Shown here piece by piece: positions 1-8,410 of a stretch of 59,852 nt of DNA. The notes under the pieces are model-generated. The model was not told where the DNA came from. It did not search any database and was given only the letters and a program-made list of their open reading frames with translations. A program made the translations under genes and the position numbers. How positions within the stretch are numbered: position 1 is the stretch's first letter; every line of letters begins with the position of its first letter. Source of the stretch: Microcaldota archaeon (GTDB taxonomy: Archaea > Micrarchaeota > Micrarchaeia > Micrarchaeales > CABMGC01); NCBI GenBank assembly GCA_021804105.1, contig JAJZKP010000004.1, forward strand, positions 1 through 59,852, written 5' to 3'.

Positions 1-180
1 GTTGTTTCCGGCCTGTCTGGGGAGGAGATGGAGAGGACAGCAAAGGAGCTGAAGAGGATACTGGCCTGCGGCGGCACATACAAGAACGGCATGATAGAGC
101 TGCAGGGAGACCACAAGGACGCAGCTAAGAAGGCGCTGCTCCAGCTCGGATACCAGGAAGAGACAATAGACATGTCCTGA
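1..180 (+). CDS. Translation initiation factor aIF1 (SUI1/eIF1 family), 3' part
   Basis: The open frame enters from the window edge and ends at TGA 178-180, giving 59 C-terminal residues. The segment CGGTYKNGMIELQGDH followed by a KKALLQLGY-like helix is the conserved C-terminal core of SUI1/eIF1 proteins. In archaea aIF1 sits on the small ribosomal subunit and helps discriminate start codons and recruit mRNA. The N-terminal half lies outside the window, so the start and full length cannot be judged. A T-rich tract (about 192-203) just after the stop could terminate transcription. Identity is confident from the core motif; this rests on family knowledge, not a search. Confidence 0.9.
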   Translation, partial: VVSGLSGEEMERTAKELKRILACGGTYKNGMIELQGDHKDAAKKALLQLGYQEETIDMS

Positions 181-322
181 TCGCCAGGCTGTTCTCTTTT
201 TTCTTGCACATATGCTATCCGGAGCGCATGCCAACAGGCATGACCAGGGCATCTGCAAGGATTAGTACGTACTACGCAAGGCAAGTGATAAAAGACTGCT
301 ATGGCAATCTATTCCTGAGGAG

Positions 323-2443
323 ATGAGGATAGATGAGCTAAGGGACAGGGTCCCTGCAGATTTTATAGACGCGGCGCTGAGGCAGGGCATAGAGAAGCTC
401 ACGCCTCCGCAGGAACTCGCAGTGGAGAGCGGCCTGCTAGAGGGGAGAAACATAGTCATAGCTGCGCCTACAGCAAGCGGCAAGACACTCATAGCCGAGA
501 TGGGCATCATAAAGGCAGTTGCGAAAGATCACAGGAAGGCAGTGTACATAGCGCCGATGCGCGCGCTGGTGAGCGAGAAATATTCCGACTTCAAGAAGCT
601 GTACCCGCACCTGAGGATCGCAATGTCGATAGGAGACCTGGACTCGCTGGATCACTGGCTTGCTGAGTACGACATCATACTCGCGTCTACGGAGAAGCTG
701 GACAGCCTGATCAGGCATGGAGCCGACTGGCTTGGAAGCATAGGATGCATTGTCATCGACGAGGTGCACATGCTTGACGATCCGGGGAGGGGACCCACGC
801 TAGAGGTCCTGGTCTCCAGGCTCAGGAGGATATGCAAGGATGCTCAATTCATCGCGCTGAGCGCCACTGTAGGCAATGCCAACGAGATAGCGGACTGGCT
901 TAAGGCAGGGCTCATAGAAAGCGATTACAGGCCGGTTCTCCTTGAGAAAGGCATTGTGTTTGATTCCCGCATCTATTACGTTGACAAAGAGGAGGGATTG
1001 GAAGGCACACATAGGATCCCGGAGATGAGGATAACGCAGGATACGCTGGAGAAAGGGAAACAGATACTCATTTTCTACAGCACAAAGAGGAACACCGAGT
1101 CAGGAGCGGAGAGGCTTGGCGATGTTGTACCGCAATATCTGAAGGAGAGCGAGAAGGAGGAGTTGAAGAGGCTGGCAGGTAGGGTCCTCCATTCGCTGGA
1201 CAGGCCTACGGCGCAATGCGAGAAGCTAGCCAGAGACATTGAGAAGGGCACCGCCTTCCACCACAGCGGGTTGGTAAATGAGCAGCGCAAGCTTATAGAA
1301 GACGCATTCAGGGCAGGCCTGCTGAAGGCCATATGCTCCACAACGACACTGGGCCTTGGGGTGAACCTTCCGGCCCACACAGTGGTGGTCAGGGATACCA
1401 CAAGATACAGCGAGGGCGAAGGATCCGAGAAGATAAGTGTAAACGAGGTGACGCAGCTCTTCGGGCGTGCCGGCAGGCCAAGGTATGACAAGTATGGCAG
1501 GGCGCTCCTCATAGCCAGATCAAGAAGTGAGATAGATGACCTGCAGAACAGGTACATCTCGGCGAGGCTCGAGCCAGTGGTCTCGAAACTCGGGGTCCTG
1601 CCGATACTAAGAACGCACATATTGGCATTTGTTGCCACCAAGTTCCTCACCAACGAGGATTCCATATTGGGATTCCTCAGCGAGACCCTTTACGGATACC
1701 AGTATTCCAGCATGTCGGAGTTGAGGTCGATAACCAGGGATGTGCTCACGGAGCTTGCGAAGTGGAGGTTCGTTGAGAAGAAGGGTAGTGTGTACAGCAC
1801 TACAAAGATAGGGGAGCGGGTCAGCGAACTGTACATAGATCCGCTCTCAGCGCAGTGGATACTCGACTCGCTCGTGAAGGAGCGCGATGACATAGCTAAT
1901 CTTTTCATGATAGCCAATACTGTGGAGATGAGGCCGTACATGAAGCCCACCGACGATGCTGCGGAGGCATTCATGCACTACCAGTACATGCTGAACAACA
2001 CATCCGTCAACTATGATTCCGAGGAGCTCGTTTTCTATGACCCGATAAAGCCATTGAGCACTGCGCTTATGCTCCACATGTGGATAAACGAGATAACTGA
2101 GCAGGACCTTACCAAGGCATACTCAACAACCCCGGGGGCAATCTTCGCAAAGATAACAAATGCGGACTGGCTGCTTTATGCTGCTGCTGAGCTGGGCAAG
2201 CTTGCCAGGGTGAACACGCGGCCGTTGCTAGAGCTTAGGATAAGGATGAAGTACGGGATAAAGAAGGAGCTTACGGATCTTGTGCGCCTGCAGCAGGTAG
2301 GGCGCGTAAGGGCAAGGCTCCTCTACAGCAACGGGATAAAGGGCGTTGCCGACCTCAGGAAGGATGACTCGCCTGCAATAGTGGAAAGGCTCTTTGGCAA
2401 GGAACTCTCACTCAGGATACTCGAACAGGTAAAGACCTTGTAG
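323..2443 (+). CDS. hel308: Ski2-type ATP-dependent DNA helicase Hel308 (Hjm)
   Basis: A 706-aa superfamily 2 helicase, the usual length for archaeal Hel308, which unwinds forked DNA at stalled replication forks. Visible parts are Walker A APTASGKT (residues about 47-54), the Ia-like motif APMRAL, DEVH (about 145-148), SAT, a QLFGRAGRP motif VI, and a C-terminal region with a helix-hairpin-helix-like stretch (QQVGRVRARLLYSNGI). The ATG is directly preceded by TGAGGAG, closer than normal for a ribosome binding site; a few bases downstream there is also an in-frame ATA. The gene stands alone on the plus strand, with no partner in the window. A different Ski2-like helicase is possible but less likely given the length and C-terminus. 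Confidence 0.93.
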   Translation: MRIDELRDRVPADFIDAALRQGIEKLTPPQELAVESGLLEGRNIVIAAPTASGKTLIAEMGIIKAVAKDHRKAVYIAPMRALVSEKYSDFKKLYPHLRIAMSIGDLDSLDHWLAEYDIILASTEKLDSLIRHGADWLGSIGCIVIDEVHMLDDPGRGPTLEVLVSRLRRICKDAQFIALSATVGNANEIADWLKAGLIESDYRPVLLEKGIVFDSRIYYVDKEEGLEGTHRIPEMRITQDTLEKGKQILIFYSTKRNTESGAERLGDVVPQYLKESEKEELKRLAGRVLHSLDRPTAQCEKLARDIEKGTAFHHSGLVNEQRKLIEDAFRAGLLKAICSTTTLGLGVNLPAHTVVVRDTTRYSEGEGSEKISVNEVTQLFGRAGRPRYDKYGRALLIARSRSEIDDLQNRYISARLEPVVSKLGVLPILRTHILAFVATKFLTNEDSILGFLSETLYGYQYSSMSELRSITRDVLTELAKWRFVEKKGSVYSTTKIGERVSELYIDPLSAQWILDSLVKERDDIANLFMIANTVEMRPYMKPTDDAAEAFMHYQYMLNNTSVNYDSEELVFYDPIKPLSTALMLHMWINEITEQDLTKAYSTTPGAIFAKITNADWLLYAAAELGKLARVNTRPLLELRIRMKYGIKKELTDLVRLQQVGRVRARLLYSNGIKGVADLRKDDSPAIVERLFGKELSLRILEQVKTL

Positions 2444-2491
2444 GCAGGTATATGGGTTCTTATTTCTTGCGTCTGGTAGTTAATAGAGTTA

Positions 2492-3004
2492 ATGGAGCAT
2501 AGTAAGAGCATACGAAAAGCCCAGTCAGCAATCGAGTATCTTATGACCTATGGCTGGGCCCTGCTGATAATAACAATCGCCATGGGCGTGCTCTTCTACC
2601 TCGACTTCTTCAACGGCGTAGCATCAGTGCAGTCAACATGCATATCTTCGACAGGATATTTGTGTGCAGATCTTACCATGAATTCTACAGGCTATGCAAT
2701 AGTAACCTTAGGGCAGACTGGAGGATACCCAATTACAGTTACAGGGATTGCGTGCACTAATAGCACCACGCCGCCATCGACTTTTGTCTCAATTTCCGGA
2801 GCCACACTGCAGGATACAGGCACGTCCAGGTTCGTATTCCAATGCCCCGGATCGGCAGGGCCAATAGGCAAGGCATATAGAGGATACTTATGGATTGTGT
2901 ATAATACCGAATCACAATCAGATCTAGTAGTAAGAATAGCAACTTTCAGCGCACAGGTTGTCACTAATGCAGGTATGGGAACAGGTTTTGGCGCACAGAC
3001 ATGA
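2492..3004 (+). CDS. Pilin-like secreted protein with class III signal peptide
   Basis: A 170-aa protein. Its N-terminus has a short basic leader ending KAQSAIEY, then the hydrophobic stretch LMTYGWALLIITIAMGVLFYL. This is the class III (type IV pilin-like) signal peptide processed by an archaeal prepilin peptidase. The rest is Thr/Ser/Gly-rich and probably beta-structured, with cysteine pairs that could form disulfides outside the cell. It could be a minor pilin or pilus-anchored surface subunit; no ligand domain is recognised. The same signal peptide type occurs at 52437-53390, so the cell probably assembles such filaments. It stands alone between hel308 and sepF. Confidence 0.75.
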   Translation: MEHSKSIRKAQSAIEYLMTYGWALLIITIAMGVLFYLDFFNGVASVQSTCISSTGYLCADLTMNSTGYAIVTLGQTGGYPITVTGIACTNSTTPPSTFVSISGATLQDTGTSRFVFQCPGSAGPIGKAYRGYLWIVYNTESQSDLVVRIATFSAQVVTNAGMGTGFGAQT

Positions 3005-3138
3005 GAGGTTGGCTGGGTGTTACCCTGAGCTGGCCTGGTGCGGATTGCCCGGCATAGCAGTGCGCGCATTCTCCGACGTTATAGGCACATGGGCAGGTCT
3101 TTATCTCGGTAATTCCCCTATCACCCTCGGAGAGAAAG

Positions 3139-3149
3139 AATTATAAAAG
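3139..3149 (+). promoter_or_regulatory. TATA box of sepF
   Basis: AATTATAAAAG lies about 40 bases before the chosen ATG, placing transcription start near 3170 and leaving room for the GGTGAT ribosome binding site at 3177-3182. The stretch 3005-3138 upstream holds no convincing gene. Confidence 0.5.
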
Positions 3150-3186
3150 CAATTGTCGTAGTAATCGCAGGCGATTGGTGATAAGA

Positions 3187-3558
3187 ATGGGAGTTTTCGA
3201 CAAGCTTGGGCAGACTTTTGGTTCTGCGAAGGAGATAAACGTAGAGGACTATATGAACTCGGTAGAGATGGATGACGTCGACTTGCTGCATGAGCCTGCA
3301 GACATGTACGTTAAGCCTGTTTCTCTGGTAAGCGAGGACGATGTGAAGCCTATAGAAGAGGAACTGGGGAAGAAGAATATCCTGCTCCTTGACATGACTG
3401 AGCTTAACAAGAGGCCTACGACAAGAGGCAACATAATATCGGAGCTGAAGAGGTATGTCGACAAGATAAACGGCGACATAGGCCAGCTTGATGCAAACAG
3501 GATACTTGTTACCCCTGCAAAGGTAAAGATAGTGAAGAGGAAGAAGGACGGCAAGTAG
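3187..3558 (+). CDS. sepF: SepF-like cell division protein (FtsZ membrane anchor)
   Basis: A 123-aa protein starting MGVFDKLGQTFG. The N-terminus is a short amphipathic helix, as used by SepF to bind the membrane. The C-terminal part (residues about 40-115) fits the SepF/DUF552 core, with KPVSLVSEDDV, NILLLDMTELNKRP and a closing LVTPAKVKIVK strand. Archaeal SepF anchors FtsZ filaments to the membrane and promotes septation. Two FtsZ genes lie about 3-5 kb away, which supports the role. The ORF track begins at TTG 3175; ATG 3187 is preferred because GGTGAT sits 4 nt upstream and the helix then begins at the N-terminus, as in the family. Confidence 0.82.
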   Translation: MGVFDKLGQTFGSAKEINVEDYMNSVEMDDVDLLHEPADMYVKPVSLVSEDDVKPIEEELGKKNILLLDMTELNKRPTTRGNIISELKRYVDKINGDIGQLDANRILVTPAKVKIVKRKKDGK

Positions 3559-4251
3559 TCATTTCAGAGCTGTTATGAGCGCGTGGACCTCCTGCCTGGC
3601 AGGTTGTGCGTTGGATATGGTTCTTCTGAACACGCTCATTACAGCCTTTCTATTCCTTATATTTTTTCCTTTCAGCGTAAGTTCAAAGAGCGAGTAGAGA
3701 TGCTCAAGCTCCTTTCTGTCCGGCATCTGCTGGTTCATCCCCGGCCTTGGCCTTGAAAAGTTTCTGCTGGTCAGGGCATAAAGCATTATTGCAAGCGCAT
3801 GAGATATGTTCAGCACAGGATATGCGGGGTTCGTGCCTATGTACGCAACAATATCGCACTTGCCCAGCTCTTCTACTGTAAGGCCCGTATCGTCCCTGCC
3901 AATGGCAAGGCCTATAGTTCCGTTCTTCCTAATCTTCCTGCCTTGCACTTTCTTTATCGCCTCTTCAAGCATATAGACCTTGTTGAAGTCAGAGCGGGCT
4001 TTCTCCCATATGCCTGTTGTTCCCAGTACAATGTCGCAATCCTTTATGGATTCGTCGAAAGTTTCATAGACCCGCGCATGGACAAGCAGCTCCCTGGCAT
4101 GCTTAGCATACATGACAGACTTTATTCCAGAGAGCTTGGCCCTGGGCTTCACGAAAGAGAGTCTCTTTATGCCGAAGTTCTTTGATACCCGCGCCATGTA
4201 TCCCAGGTTTATCTGGTACTTGGGGCTTACAGCTATGACCTTTATGTTCAC
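3559..4251 (-). CDS. SpoU-class RNA 2'-O-methyltransferase, TrmJ-like
   Basis: A 230-aa protein of the SPOUT superfamily. The signature runs IGLAIGRDDTGLTVEEL, then CDIVAYIGTNPAYPVLNISHALAIMLY. This corresponds to motifs 2 and 3 of the trefoil-knot SAM-binding site in TrmJ/SpoU enzymes, where the NISHA segment contacts SAM. TrmJ methylates the 2'-OH of residue 32 in tRNA. The usual FGRE is IGRD here, so the substrate is uncertain and rRNA is possible. It starts with GTG overlapping the stop of the upstream protease gene (GTGA overlap), so the two are translationally coupled. The stop abuts the convergent end of sepF. Confidence 0.82.
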   Translation of the reverse strand: MNIKVIAVSPKYQINLGYMARVSKNFGIKRLSFVKPRAKLSGIKSVMYAKHARELLVHARVYETFDESIKDCDIVLGTTGIWEKARSDFNKVYMLEEAIKKVQGRKIRKNGTIGLAIGRDDTGLTVEELGKCDIVAYIGTNPAYPVLNISHALAIMLYALTSRNFSRPRPGMNQQMPDRKELEHLYSLFELTLKGKNIRNRKAVMSVFRRTISNAQPARQEVHALITALK

Positions 4252-4952
4252 GCCAGCACCATGAAGGTAAGGAGTATGGTTAATGTATTGACAAGTATGT
4301 GCGCTATGATCGAGGGATAGAGGGAATTGGTCCTCTTGTAGACATAACCTGCGAGCAGTCCGAAGATGAATGCGGCTATTACCTCTATGCCAAATGATGA
4401 ACTATAGGTCACGTGTCCCGCTGCGAAGATCAGTGCGCTCAGTATTATGCCTATCCTGGGCACGAGAAAGCCCCTGAAGAGTATCTCCTCGTTTATCGGG
4501 GCTATGAGCGAGGTAAAGACGTAGAACCATATAGGGGCTGATGCGAAAAGCACATTTACATTGCTGTTTATCGGCGTGTTGGTAACTACGCTTATTATAC
4601 CAACAATCAACTCAAGCACGAAGATTACTATGAAGAGGAGCACCCCGAGGAGTATCCTGTTTATCCCGAAGACTCCTTTCCCCTTAAGCCCCACGCTTGC
4701 TGCCATGGAGCCAAGGCTCTGCTTCTTGTAGAATACGAAATAGCAGAGAACAGACAAGGAGAATGACATTGAGAGAGTTGCATCGGATACGAACATGAGC
4801 GAGTTATAGCTCATATATCCGGAATAGTAAAAATAGAGAGCCGGAACCGTGAATATTACATTAAGTACCAGGAATATGGCCAGAAAGACAATTATGCCAA
4901 TGAATTTTCCGAGATAATCGGTTTTAGCTTTCTTCTTCATCCTCTTAGCCAA
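4248..4952 (-). CDS. CPBP family intramembrane metalloprotease (CAAX-protease/ABI homolog)
   Basis: An all-membrane protein with about 7-8 hydrophobic segments and the CPBP motifs: EEILFRGFLVPRI (motif 1, paired glutamates and Arg), AGHVTY (motif 2 histidine) and a late SIIAHILVNTL (motif 3 histidine and Asn). These residues form the metal-dependent active site of Rce1/ABI-type proteases. Its substrate is unknown. The ORF track starts at TTG 4964; TTG 4952 is favoured because GGTGA lies 5 nt before it. It follows the eS31 gene by only a few bases and overlaps the methyltransferase gene, so it sits in the eS24-eS31 transcription unit. Confidence 0.85.
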   Translation of the reverse strand: MAKRMKKKAKTDYLGKFIGIIVFLAIFLVLNVIFTVPALYFYYSGYMSYNSLMFVSDATLSMSFSLSVLCYFVFYKKQSLGSMAASVGLKGKGVFGINRILLGVLLFIVIFVLELIVGIISVVTNTPINSNVNVLFASAPIWFYVFTSLIAPINEEILFRGFLVPRIGIILSALIFAAGHVTYSSSFGIEVIAAFIFGLLAGYVYKRTNSLYPSIIAHILVNTLTILLTFMVLA

Positions 4953-4964
4953 TGATTTCACCAA

Positions 4965-5120
4965 TTACTTGCTGGGCTTCCATTCGGTGTAGCCGCATTT
5001 TCCGCATGCGAGCCTGTCCTTGTGGTCGGCCATCCTGGCTCCGCACTTGACGCAGAACTTTGACGCGGGCTTATACGCCTTTGGCTTCTTTTTAGGTTTT
5101 TCCTGTGATTTTTCTGGCAT
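4965..5120 (-). CDS. Small ribosomal subunit protein eS31 (S27ae)
   Basis: A 51-aa protein absent from the ORF track. It has a Lys-rich N-terminus ([12 protein letters not shown]) followed by a four-cysteine zinc ribbon: CVKCG, then CGKCGYTEW. This is the archaeal S27ae protein of the small ribosomal subunit, without the ubiquitin fusion found in eukaryotes. It lies 15 nt downstream of eS24 on the same strand, the usual archaeal pairing. The stop TAA is followed at once by the start region of the CPBP protease gene. Confidence 0.93.
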   Translation of the reverse strand: MPEKSQEKPKKKPKAYKPASKFCVKCGARMADHKDRLACGKCGYTEWKPSK

Positions 5121-5135
5121 GGATCATCACTTGTA

Positions 5136-5444
5136 TCAAGATTTTGCTTGTGCAGCTGCAGGAGCAGCCCCGGGCTTCGCCTTCTTCTCCTTCTCCTTCT
5201 TGGCAAACTTCTGAATTGCCTCCTTGCTTTTGTATGAATATGCCTTTACTTCGCTCGTCCTTACGCCATAATTCTGGTCCACGCGCACTATCTGGAACGT
5301 GTCCGGGTTCAGGTTGAGTTTCTTGCATATGCCCTCGGCTATATCCGCCTTCGTAGGCGTCTTGCCTTCATACACGGCATGAGCAGATATCTCTCTCCTC
5401 TCGAAGAGCTTGTCCTCATGGTCATCAGTTATAGTCAACTCCAT
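5136..5444 (-). CDS. Small ribosomal subunit protein eS24
   Basis: About 102 aa, beginning MELTITDDHEDKLFERREI, the conserved S24e N-terminus. It continues with the TPTKADIAEGICKKLNLNPDTFQIVRV core and ends in a Lys/Ala-rich tail. It binds the small subunit. The ORF track starts at GTG 5456; ATG 5444 is preferred because GGAGGTG lies 9 nt upstream and the family starts at this point. The ribosome binding site overlaps the aIF5A stop codon, so translation of the two is probably coupled. eS31 follows directly. Confidence 0.94.
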   Translation of the reverse strand: MELTITDDHEDKLFERREISAHAVYEGKTPTKADIAEGICKKLNLNPDTFQIVRVDQNYGVRTSEVKAYSYKSKEAIQKFAKKEKEKKAKPGAAPAAAQAKS

Positions 5445-5448
5445 ATGC

Positions 5449-5853
5449 TTATGCACCTCCTACAACTCTTGAGATCGCCCGCTTGCCCATGCTCTCGAGT
5501 ATTTCCACTTCTGCGCCGGCCTTGAGCGATCCCTTGAGGTCTTCAGGTATCGTAACTTCAAACGTGTCATAGTTCTCCAGATCCATCAACTGCACCGTGG
5601 TATCGGTCAATGAGACTATCTGGGCTTTCTTCTTCGTAATTATTGGCACTTCGACATCTGCATGGCTTGTGGCAAGCATGGTCCTCTTCTGGTTGTCGAA
5701 TACGCCAACTGCAGTGATTCTTACTTTCGCGGCCCCGTGCTTTCCAGGCGACGAGAAGTCAAGCTCAACAACCTTGCAAGGTATACCGTCTATGAGAAGG
5801 TACTTGCCTGGCTTGATGTCTTTCATCGATGAATACATTATGTCTTCCGGCAT
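5449..5853 (-). CDS. Translation factor aIF5A (hypusine-containing)
   Basis: A 134-aa protein, normal length for aIF5A. The N-terminal SH3-like domain carries the loop SSPGKHGAAK, where the lysine is converted to deoxyhypusine or hypusine using a spermidine-type polyamine. The C-terminal domain is OB-like. aIF5A rescues ribosomes stalled on difficult peptide bonds. It is the first gene of aIF5A-eS24-eS31-CPBP-SpoU on the minus strand. A TATA box lies upstream and a small perfect inverted repeat lies in the leader. The carboxynorspermidine pathway at 44.3-46.7 kb may supply the polyamine, which is an inference. Confidence 0.95.
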   Translation of the reverse strand: MPEDIMYSSMKDIKPGKYLLIDGIPCKVVELDFSSPGKHGAAKVRITAVGVFDNQKRTMLATSHADVEVPIITKKKAQIVSLTDTTVQLMDLENYDTFEVTIPEDLKGSLKAGAEVEILESMGKRAISRVVGGA

Positions 5854-5869
5854 CTAACCATACCATCTT

Positions 5870-5886
5870 TTGAGCAGAATGCTCAA
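5870..5886 (-). promoter_or_regulatory. Inverted repeat in the aIF5A leader
   Basis: TTGAGCA-GAA-TGCTCAA is a perfect 7-bp stem with a 3-nt loop, 17 bases before the aIF5A start codon. It sits close to the predicted transcription start (near 5888), so it could be an operator or a leader hairpin. Confidence 0.3.
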
Positions 5887-5904
5887 GATTATATGAATAG
5901 GAAT

Positions 5905-5920
5905 CATTATTAAATATACT
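5905..5920 (-). promoter_or_regulatory. TATA box of the aIF5A operon
   Basis: On the minus strand AGTATATTTAATAATG lies about 55-65 bases before the aIF5A ATG. It is AT-rich against its surroundings and matches the archaeal TATA consensus. The rest of the gap to the end of ftsZ (5921-6020) shows nothing clear. Confidence 0.5.
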
Positions 5921-6020
5921 CCCAGACTTACGTTATCCTGTTCTCAGAGAGCACCCGCATATCATGCTCGTGCGGAGATTGTGGAAGCCGGGCTAACCGC
6001 GTGCATTTTTGTCCAGGATC

Positions 6021-7043
6021 TCAGTAGAGCCTGTCGACTCCCTCCATAGCCATTGCAGTAGCGTGCTCCTTGTACTCCTTTGGGCTGCCGAACTTGGCCT
6101 TTACACCGGTGATTATGGACATGACGCGAACCTGATCCGCAAGTTCCGGAAGCATGCGCGCTCCAAAGATCACATTTGCGTCAGGAGCAAGGGCATCAGT
6201 AACGCCTTCTCCTATCTTTGTTGCATCGCTTATGCTCAGGTTGCTTCCGCCCACAACATGAATCAGGCCACCCTTAGCCCCTTCATAGTCAACGTTGAGA
6301 AGAGGATGTGTCCTTGTAGACCTTATTGCCTGCTGCACCCTATCCGCACCGCTGCCTGATCCAAGGCTTATGACTGCAGTGCCAGTGTCCTTGACCACAT
6401 TCCTAAGATCTGCAAAGTCCAGATTGATCAGGCTCGGCAGTGTTATTGTGTCAGATATTCCTTTAACTGCATTGCCAGTTATGTTGTCAACCAGCTCGAA
6501 CGCCCTCTCGATAGGCAGGTTTGGCACGTATGAGAGAAGCTTATCGTTCTCTATCACTATCGTGCAGTCAGCCTGCTTCTGGAGTTGCTCAAGCCCCCAG
6601 TCGGCCTTGAGCTTCCTGGACCTTTCAAGTGAGAAGGGATAGGTTACTGTTGCTATGACTGTTGCGCCAAGCTCCCTTGCCACATTGGCTACTGTAGGAG
6701 CTGCACCTGTTCCGGTTCCACCGCCCATGCCTGCAGCAACAAAGACCAGGTTGTAGCCCTGAAGGGCTGCTTCAATCTCCCTGCGTGACATGTCAGCGCA
6801 CTTTGCTGCAACTTCTGGAAATCCTCCGGCGCCAAGGCCGTTGGTTATCTCCTTGCCTATAAGTATCTTCTTTTGTGCCTTGATCATGTTCAAGTGACCT
6901 ATATCGGTATTCACTGCCACAGTATCCGCGCTCTTTATGTTGTGCGAAAAGAGCCTGTTCACTAGGTTACTTCCCTGTCCACCGACACCAACTACCGCTA
7001 TTCTGGGTGTGAAGGCATCATAGTCGAATTGATTTTCTCCCAT
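6021..7043 (-). CDS. ftsZ: Cell division GTPase FtsZ (second gene of the pair)
   Basis: About 340 aa. The tubulin/FtsZ GTP-binding parts are present: VGVGGQGSNLVNRL near the N-terminus, [13 protein letters not shown] (tubulin signature), the PNLPIERAFELVD region and the T7-loop segment NLDFADLRNV that completes the GTPase site of the next subunit. It forms the cytokinetic ring with its paralog just upstream and with SepF. ATG 7043 is preferred over the track start (7088) because GGTGA precedes it and the extra N-terminus is not family-like. The C-terminus is short, with no obvious conserved tail peptide. A hairpin followed by T5 separates it from the upstream ftsZ. Confidence 0.95.
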   Translation of the reverse strand: MGENQFDYDAFTPRIAVVGVGGQGSNLVNRLFSHNIKSADTVAVNTDIGHLNMIKAQKKILIGKEITNGLGAGGFPEVAAKCADMSRREIEAALQGYNLVFVAAGMGGGTGTGAAPTVANVARELGATVIATVTYPFSLERSRKLKADWGLEQLQKQADCTIVIENDKLLSYVPNLPIERAFELVDNITGNAVKGISDTITLPSLINLDFADLRNVVKDTGTAVISLGSGSGADRVQQAIRSTRTHPLLNVDYEGAKGGLIHVVGGSNLSISDATKIGEGVTDALAPDANVIFGARMLPELADQVRVMSIITGVKAKFGSPKEYKEHATAMAMEGVDRLY

Positions 7044-7066
7044 CCTGGTCACCAAATATGAAAAAC

Positions 7067-7085
7067 GGCAGGCAAGATGCCTGCC
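7067..7085 (-). terminator. Hairpin plus T-tract between the two ftsZ genes
   Basis: GGCAGGCA-AGA-TGCCTGCC is a perfect 8-bp stem with a 3-nt loop. Read on the minus strand it is followed by GTTTTTC, the form of an intrinsic terminator. It stands after the first ftsZ (stop at 7115) and 23 bases before the second ftsZ start, so it could terminate or attenuate read-through and set the ratio of the two proteins. Confidence 0.6.
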
Positions 7086-7114
7086 CAATCATTTCATGAA
7101 CTTGTCTTGCGAGA

Positions 7115-8161
7115 TCAAATGGTCTCTAGGCCGCTGTATGTGGGTTCCTTCTGCTCCTCGAACTTCCCTATGATGCTTGAGCCCTTCACGCCAGTGACTA
7201 TAGCCACTATCTCGAGTTGGCCCTCGTATCCAGGGATTATCCTTGCGCCCCACTTTATGTTCGCCTTCGGGTCCATGCGCTCTGTTATAACTTCACCGGC
7301 CTTTATTGCATCTCCCAATGTAAGGTCTGATGCTCCGGATATGTGTATCAGGGCGCCTTTCGCATTCTCGAAGTCTACATCGAGCAGCTTGTTCTTGAGC
7401 ACTGCCTCAGCCGCAGACATCACCTTGTCGTTGCCCTTTCCGGTTCCGACAGAAATGAATCCCACGTCGCCACTTCCCATTATTGAACGTACGTCAGCGA
7501 AGTCTATGTTGATCAGGCTCGGCTGCGTGATTGTCCAGACAAGTCCGCCTATTGCCTTTGCCAATATGTCGTCAGCAACTGCGAACGCCTCGTTCATAGG
7601 CAGGTTAGGCACAAGCTTGACAAGCCTGTTGTTGTCAAGTATTATTACGCTGTCTGCGTATTTCCTGAGCTTTGATATGCCCTCCTCGGCCTTGAGCTTC
7701 CTCACCCTTTCTAAGTCGAATGGGTAGGTTACCATCGCGACAACTATTGCACCCTGCTCTTTTGCTATCTGGGCAACAACTGGCATCGATCCAGTACCTG
7801 TTCCGCCCCCCATGCCTGCGCATAGGAAGACAAGTTGCGCGCCATAGAGCACTTCTTCAAGCACCTGCCTGTCCACTTCGGCAGCCTTTGCCCCTATGTC
7901 AGGAGCGCCTCCGGCACCGAGTCCGCGGGTTATGCTCTTTCCGATAAGTATCTTCTTTATCCTGTCGTCTATTATCTTGAAGTGCTGGACATCGGTGTTG
8001 ATTGCAACTAGGTCAGTGCCCTTGACTCCAACCTTGAGAAGCCTGTTAACGGTGTTGTTGCCACCGCCTCCGCATCCGATTGTCACTATCTTTATCTGCG
8101 GAGTGCCCGCAGAAGCATCCTCACTCTTTCCACCTAACAACTCGTTTGTAAAGTCTACCAT
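7115..8161 (-). CDS. ftsZ: Cell division GTPase FtsZ (first gene of the pair)
   Basis: About 348 aa, starting [15 protein letters not shown]. It carries [41 protein letters not shown] and the T7 segment [11 protein letters not shown], so both the nucleotide site and the catalytic loop look intact. It resembles archaeal FtsZ1-type proteins at the N-terminal glycine loop. That is an impression, since the two paralogs are close. The start is moved 7 codons in from the track start to the ATG that fits the TATA position. It is transcribed from its own TATA box toward the second ftsZ. Archaea with two FtsZ use them for distinct steps of division. Confidence 0.95.
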   Translation of the reverse strand: MVDFTNELLGGKSEDASAGTPQIKIVTIGCGGGGNNTVNRLLKVGVKGTDLVAINTDVQHFKIIDDRIKKILIGKSITRGLGAGGAPDIGAKAAEVDRQVLEEVLYGAQLVFLCAGMGGGTGTGSMPVVAQIAKEQGAIVVAMVTYPFDLERVRKLKAEEGISKLRKYADSVIILDNNRLVKLVPNLPMNEAFAVADDILAKAIGGLVWTITQPSLINIDFADVRSIMGSGDVGFISVGTGKGNDKVMSAAEAVLKNKLLDVDFENAKGALIHISGASDLTLGDAIKAGEVITERMDPKANIKWGARIIPGYEGQLEIVAIVTGVKGSSIIGKFEEQKEPTYSGLETI

Positions 8162-8192
8162 ACCGATCGCCTGGTAATGCAATTACAATCAA

Positions 8193-8206
8193 TAGGTTTA
8201 AATAGC
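8193..8206 (-). promoter_or_regulatory. TATA box of the ftsZ pair
   Basis: On the minus strand GCTATTTAAACCTA precedes the chosen ATG (8161) by about 35 bases, giving a very short leader. The intergenic region 8207-8368 holds no gene that I can see and separates two divergent promoters. Confidence 0.55.
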
Positions 8207-8368
8207 TTTTGTAAATCTGCTGTTAGCGGAATGTGCTAAATTACTAGGTTTTTCAGAGATTTTCTGTATGAATTAGATTGCCAGATAACTGAACGATAAT
8301 TGCTTCCTAATGTATTTTGTAACTATGCAGGCATGTCGGCCGTATGTTGCGGAATAGCAGTAGAAAAA

Positions 8369-8379
8369 CTATTTATATG
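8369..8379 (+). promoter_or_regulatory. TATA box of the 180-aa orphan gene
   Basis: CTATTTATATG lies 32 bases before the ATG at 8411, with a purine-rich stretch (tagaaaaa) just upstream as a possible BRE. This supports the gene being expressed. Confidence 0.55.
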
Positions 8380-8410
8380 ACGAGAAACCTTTGTATATGT
8401 TAGTGGTAAG

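Noticed and set aside
323-331. Hel308 start at AUA (third codon) behind GAGGAG.
   Set aside because: Spacing would suit, but an ATG lies two codons upstream, so there is no need for a non-standard start.
3005-3138. The 62-aa ORF overlapping the end of the pilin-like gene.
   Set aside because: It lies mainly in the shadow of the upstream gene, lacks a ribosome binding site and has no protein-like pattern after the pilin stop.
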